In this document: in pieces, positions 60,349 to 64,000 of the stretch
How positions within the stretch are numbered: position 1 is the stretch's first letter
How the letters are laid out: every line of letters begins with the position of its first letter
DNA from: CALRWV02 sp943371965
GTDB lineage: Bacteria; Bacteroidota; JABWAT01
Reading direction: 5' to 3'
Assembly: GCA_943371965.1 (NCBI GenBank)
Contig: CALRWV020000001.1
Location: forward strand, 496,001 to 560,000
DNA length: 64,000 nt
Program-made: the position numbers and the translations under genes
The notes under the pieces: model-generated
What the model saw: only the letters and a program-made list of their open reading frames with translations
What the model was told of the DNA's origin: nothing
Databases searched by the model: none

Positions 60349-60381
60349 CGTTCTAAGGCTAATTGTATTAACCTTAGAACG
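60349..60381 (-). terminator. Terminator of the grpE-dnaJ operon
   Basis: CGTTCTAAGG / CCTTAGAACG, a 10-bp stem with a 13-nt loop, and a T-run on the minus strand; 11 bp after the dnaJ stop. Confidence 0.75.
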
Positions 60382-60392
60382 GTGTTTTCAAT

Positions 60393-61568
60393 TTAAGAAA
60401 AAACGTTTTTCATTCTGCTGAAAAATCCATCCTGTTCTGTTTTTGAATTTTCCGGTGAAAAACCTGCCAGTTTGCTCATCTGGTTCACAATTTCCTTTTC
60501 GCTTGAATTCAGATTTTTGGGAATAAACACATTCACGCGAACAATCTGATCTCCAATACGGCTTGAATTGTATTCAGGAATTCCTTTTCCTCTCAATCTC
60601 AATAATTTTCCAGGCTGGGTTCCTGCATCAATTTTAAGTTTTGCTTTTGCGTGAAGTGTCTGTATTTCAATTTCGGTTCCAATTACAGCTTCAGGGAAAC
60701 TGATTTCGATATCACATAAAATATCATTTCCTTCACGCCTGAAAATGGAGTGCTGTTCTTCCTCGAGCAGAACAATGAGATCACCATCAGGTCCACCACG
60801 GCGTCCTGCATTTCCTTCATTGCGTAAAGTCAGGTAATTTCCACTGGCAACACCGGCAGGAATATTTACTTTTACAGTGTGCTCACCCTGTGTTCTACCT
60901 TCACCATTGCAAGTGCCGCATTTGTTTTTTATTTGCTTTCCAGTTCCGCTGCAATTAACACAGGGGGCAATATTTACAAATTGACCAAATACACTTCTTT
61001 GAACCTGACGAAGTTCGCCGGTTCCGTTACAGACATTACAAGTGACATAATCAGCAGTTGATTTTGCTCCGGTTCCTTCACAAGTCTCGCATTTTAACCA
61101 TTTTTTAACTTTAAGTTTCTTTTCAACACCGGTTGCAACTTCCTCAAGAGTTAAATTCAATTTGAGTTTCAGGTCACTTCCAGGTTCTCCGGTACGTTTT
61201 CCACCTCTAGATCTGCCACGTCCACCACCAAACAGATCATCAAATGGAGAACCACCACCACTTTGACCAAAAATATCACCAAAAGCAGAGAAAATATCGT
61301 TGATATCAGAAAATCCATGAGCTCCACCATTACCGGCAGCTCCCTGAAATGCCTGATGTCCAAAACGATCGTATTTCGCTTTTTTATCAGAATCACTTAA
61401 TATTTCGTAAGCTTCTGCGGCTTCCTTGAATTTCTCTTCAGCTTCCTTGTTGCCGGGATTTCTATCAGGATGATATTGCATCGCCATTTTTCTGTAAGCT
61501 TTTTTAATTTCATCAACTGAAGCTGTTTTGGTTACGCCCAAAATTTCATAAAAATCACGTTTAGTCAC
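60393..61568 (-). CDS. dnaJ: Chaperone DnaJ
   Basis: 391 residues, co-chaperone of DnaK. J-domain with H33-P34-D35, a G/F-rich linker with Gly-Gly repeats, four zinc CxxCxGxG modules (CETCEGTGA, CNVCNGTGE, CVNCSGTGK, CGTCNGEGR), then the client-binding C-terminus. The start is GTG (61568) with AGGA 9 bases before it, 11 bp from the grpE stop. No CIRCE element is seen upstream of grpE. Confidence 0.97.
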   Translation of the reverse strand: MTKRDFYEILGVTKTASVDEIKKAYRKMAMQYHPDRNPGNKEAEEKFKEAAEAYEILSDSDKKAKYDRFGHQAFQGAAGNGGAHGFSDINDIFSAFGDIFGQSGGGSPFDDLFGGGRGRSRGGKRTGEPGSDLKLKLNLTLEEVATGVEKKLKVKKWLKCETCEGTGAKSTADYVTCNVCNGTGELRQVQRSVFGQFVNIAPCVNCSGTGKQIKNKCGTCNGEGRTQGEHTVKVNIPAGVASGNYLTLRNEGNAGRRGGPDGDLIVLLEEEQHSIFRREGNDILCDIEISFPEAVIGTEIEIQTLHAKAKLKIDAGTQPGKLLRLRGKGIPEYNSSRIGDQIVRVNVFIPKNLNSSEKEIVNQMSKLAGFSPENSKTEQDGFFSRMKNVFS

Positions 61569-61579
61569 TCAATAATCCT

Positions 61580-62146
61580 TTATTTTGCCACCAAAACTTT
61601 TGCGTGTCTGATAACTTTACCGTTGTATGAATATCCCTTTTGAACTTCCTCAACTATTATATCCGGTTCAACACCTTCTTTTTCCAGATGCATCAAAGCT
61701 TCGTGTTCATCAACATTGAATTTTTTCCCTGTTGATTCAACAGATTTCACACCCCGCATTTCAAGCATTTTTTGAAGATTTGTATGAACAAGCCTGATAC
61801 CTTCTTTAATCGCTTCAGGGTCAGATGTTTTTTCAGCAGCTGAAAGACTGCGTTCAAAATCATCTACAATAGAAAGCAAATCTTTTATGATCGATTCTCC
61901 ACCAAATTTAATAAGGTTGGTTTTTTCCTGCTCATTTCTGCGTTTGTAGTTTTCAAATTCTGCAAATGTTCTCAACAACTGGTCTTTTTGGGTTTGAAGC
62001 TGACCTTCAAGTATTTTGATCGTGGCTTCCTTTTCATCCGCTTGAGGCAGATTATCGGATTGATCCGGTTTTTCAGTTGCCTGATCCACAGCAGATTTAA
62101 TGTCATCAACAGATTCGTTTTTCATTTCAATATCCTGTTTTTCCAT
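61580..62146 (-). CDS. grpE: Nucleotide exchange factor GrpE
   Basis: 188 residues: acidic N-terminus (1-60), then LLRTFAEFENYKRRNEQEKTNLIKFGGESIIKDLLSIVDDFERSL and the C-terminal beta domain with NVDEHEALM and VVEEVQKGYSYNGKVIRHAKVLVAK. Releases ADP from DnaK. First gene of the operon with dnaJ; dnaK is not here. Confidence 0.96.
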   Translation of the reverse strand: MEKQDIEMKNESVDDIKSAVDQATEKPDQSDNLPQADEKEATIKILEGQLQTQKDQLLRTFAEFENYKRRNEQEKTNLIKFGGESIIKDLLSIVDDFERSLSAAEKTSDPEAIKEGIRLVHTNLQKMLEMRGVKSVESTGKKFNVDEHEALMHLEKEGVEPDIIVEEVQKGYSYNGKVIRHAKVLVAK

Positions 62147-62375
62147 AATCGTTATTTCGATAATTTAAATTAAATAGACTGAAAAAAAGTCAGATTTTCC
62201 TAATTCAAATTCTGTTTACAAATAACAAGCCAAAAAACAAAGATCAGGATTTTTTCTTCGGGTTCAATCTGAATCAATCAAAATCGTTCAGATTTGATAG
62301 GAATTGTTGTTTCTGGGGAAATAAGTTTCAAACTGTTCCGATTTCCGGAATTTTCAAGTTGTGAAATATTGTCAG

Positions 62376-62861
62376 TTATTTGGTACTGGCAACAAAATCA
62401 ACAAAAGTCTTCTGTTTGTAGGAGCCGGAAGAAAAATAATTCAAAATCTGAATCATTTTATCCTTTTCAATGTAACCGGGAACCTTGGTAATCGGATTTC
62501 CTTCAGGGTCAAGAAAAACAGTTGTAGGAAAACCGTTAATTCCGAAATAACGGGTGAGTTCGGAATTTGTCATCGTTTTTCCGTCAATGGTTACTGTTTT
62601 TGAATTGTCTTCAGCATTCAGTTTTACTGCAACGAATTTTGAACGAAGCAATTTCATTACTTCTTCATCACCATAGGTGTTTGAATCCATTTTTTTGCAC
62701 CATCCGCACCAGTCGGTATAAAAATCAATCAGAATATATTTTTTTTCCTTTTGTGCGGTAACCAATGCCTGATTGAAATCTTTCCATTCATCAGGTTCAA
62801 TAAAAGAAAATGAGGAGAGTGAAAACCAGGAAATCAAAAGAGCAGTTTTAACGATTTTCAT
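62376..62861 (-). CDS. Periplasmic thioredoxin-like protein
   Basis: 161 residues with an N-terminal signal sequence (MKIVKTALLISWFSLSSFSF) and a thioredoxin-7 fold. Active site WCGWCKK (C52, C55) and the cis-proline segment INGFPTTVFLDPEGN. Two-cysteine site and export make it a candidate periplasmic thiol reductase/oxidase. Overlaps the upstream membrane-protein gene by 14 bp, hence likely co-transcribed with it. Confidence 0.88.
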   Translation of the reverse strand: MKIVKTALLISWFSLSSFSFIEPDEWKDFNQALVTAQKEKKYILIDFYTDWCGWCKKMDSNTYGDEEVMKLLRSKFVAVKLNAEDNSKTVTIDGKTMTNSELTRYFGINGFPTTVFLDPEGNPITKVPGYIEKDKMIQILNYFSSGSYKQKTFVDFVASTK

Positions 62862-64000
62862 TTTGAACAGAAACCTTTTTTAATTTGTTTTTTCTTTCCG
62901 CAACAAGCGGCTGAAAAATTGTCTTCCAGGTAAAGTTCAGAATGAGCATGATAACAAGAGAAGTAAACAATTTTTTCTGAACCCCAAGTCTGAACGAATC
63001 CTTCAACAGCAAAAATATGATCAGGGAAAGTAAAATCACATAGAAAACCGAAAAACTAAGAATTTTTAACAATGCCGAACGCTCGAGATTTCTTAACATC
63101 GAGATGGAAAGATGGTCAATATCAATGATGGTTTTGAAGTTGAAAAAGGTGATAAAGATTGAAAAGAAAATTAAAGCAATAAATGCAACCTGAACGTTAA
63201 CTGATTTGAATTTGAAGGTTTTTCCGGGAAGAAGCAGAGGAATTGTAATCAAAAGTTGAAGCATCATAATGAAAGGAATTGAGACATATTTTGAACCCAA
63301 AAAAGATTCAATAATCAACTGGATAAATACCGAAACTGTCAACATTAAATTTAGCTTATTGCCGGATTTGAATAGAATGTAAATCAAAAAAGGAATCGCC
63401 AGAAAGAAGGATAAAAAAACAAGATGGCTGAATTTGAAAAATATAAGATGGGGCGATGTTTTTCCGGAAATCAGAATTCCAATCAAAGCTCCTGCAGAAG
63501 CAACCGATAAACTTATCCAAAAATCTTCAAATGAAGGTTTTTTCTGCAACAGAACTACAAAAAACAAAAACAGAAATAAAGAAGGAAAAATAATTGCGGA
63601 AAATAGAATTCCTGCAAGAACAACAAGTGAATAAAAATAAATCTGAGCAGTTTTTGAATCTGAAATCAGATATTTGATCAGAAATAAAACGGTTGTAATG
63701 ACAATAATGGGTTCAAGAACAAAACAGATAAAAATGACCGGCTGAAAAATAATCAGATTTAACAGTTTCAGATTTTCACCCGTTTGATGGGCAATTGAAA
63801 AATGAATGATCAAATAACCCAAAACAGCAGTGAAAACGGCGGAAAGCAAGGGAAGTTTCGAAACCAGAATTTGACCGGATGGGAAAACGGACTGATTGAT
63901 AAAACTTTGCGATGCAACTTCTACGTAAGAAATTGATATTCCTTTTATACTGAAAAAGAGAATTCCGCCAATAAAGAGAAGATAAAATAAACCGAACTTA
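62848..64000 (-). CDS. Polytopic membrane protein, 5' part missing
   Basis: The frame is open to the right edge, so an internal TTG at 63849 is not the start. About 384 codons visible, with around ten hydrophobic helices (GLFYLLFIGGILFFSI at the window edge, LKLLNLIIFQPVIFICFVLEP, LVVLAGILFSAIIFPSLFLFLFFVV). The C-terminus is short and basic (ERKNKLKKVSVQNENR). No family recognised. Probably operonic with the thioredoxin-like protein. Confidence 0.75.
   Translation of the reverse strand, partial: KFGLFYLLFIGGILFFSIKGISISYVEVASQSFINQSVFPSGQILVSKLPLLSAVFTAVLGYLIIHFSIAHQTGENLKLLNLIIFQPVIFICFVLEPIIVITTVLFLIKYLISDSKTAQIYFYSLVVLAGILFSAIIFPSLFLFLFFVVLLQKKPSFEDFWISLSVASAGALIGILISGKTSPHLIFFKFSHLVFLSFFLAIPFLIYILFKSGNKLNLMLTVSVFIQLIIESFLGSKYVSIPFIMMLQLLITIPLLLPGKTFKFKSVNVQVAFIALIFFSIFITFFNFKTIIDIDHLSISMLRNLERSALLKILSFSVFYVILLSLIIFLLLKDSFRLGVQKKLFTSLVIMLILNFTWKTIFQPLVAERKNKLKKVSVQNENR

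Noticed and set aside
63849..63851. TTG at 63849 as the start of the last gene
   Set aside because: The frame stays open with membrane-protein sequence up to base 64000, so the true start is outside the window.
1..64000. CRISPR array, rRNA, tRNA or prophage
   Set aside because: No regular spacer-repeat array, cloverleaf sequence or phage structural genes seen; the tandem heptamers have no spacers.

Overview
The window looks like chromosome from a low-GC, Gram-negative bacterium of the Bacteroidota/Ignavibacteriota group, most likely an Ignavibacteria-type lineage. Four things point there: (i) eleven secreted proteins end in a type IX secretion (T9SS) sorting domain with the YPNPFNP signature; (ii) there is a CarboxypepD_reg-type TonB-dependent receptor and a PorV-like protein; (iii) several genes have the Bacteroidota promoter pattern TTTG-N19/20-TAnnTTTG; (iv) signal peptides end in F(A/G)Q. 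This placement is inference from gene content; no 16S gene is present.

Layout. 1-1317: 3' part of speA (arginine decarboxylase), minus strand. 1.5-12.1 kb, minus strand: a putative outer-membrane barrel, a secreted EEP-family nuclease, a secreted PLD-family (HKD) protein and a large beta-helix protein, the last three with T9SS tails. 12.1-12.8 kb: two copies of a structured 218-bp-period repeat. 12.8-30.5 kb, plus strand: seven more T9SS cargo genes, starting with a secreted endonuclease I. One of them (15864-18773) has an in-frame TGA that cuts the sorting domain in half. Their 3' flanks carry recurrent hairpin and heptamer modules. 30.6-32.5 kb: type II NADH dehydrogenase and a stand-alone response regulator. 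32.8-44.4 kb, plus strand: a surface/export locus (two secreted proteins, lipoprotein, TonB-dependent receptor, PorV-like protein, NHL-type lipoprotein), the last four with overlapping stop/start codons. 44.5-51.1 kb: mixed housekeeping genes (RNA m5C methyltransferase, small membrane proteins, P5C dehydrogenase, succinyl-CoA ligase beta). 51.2-60.3 kb, minus strand: a chemosensory cluster with the order PATAN-REC / CheY / CheW / unknown / MCP, next to a histidine kinase, a PilM-like protein, a pilin-like protein and a ComEA-like protein. 60.4-64.0 kb: dnaJ and grpE (grpE-dnaJ operon), a periplasmic thioredoxin-like protein and the 3' part of a polytopic membrane protein.

How the parts fit. 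The first half is mostly T9SS cargo, including three different secreted nuclease families, which suggests use of extracellular DNA or a biofilm/surface lifestyle. The cyanobacterial Pix / Pil-Chp-like chemosensory module without a visible CheA, with a c-type haem motif in its receptor and pilus/competence-like neighbours, suggests redox-tuned surface motility or competence. The most unusual sequence-level signal is a set of 7-bp-period degenerate repeats that occur both in 3' flanks of T9SS genes and inside the coding sequence of the domain just before the sorting signal, where they are read in frame.
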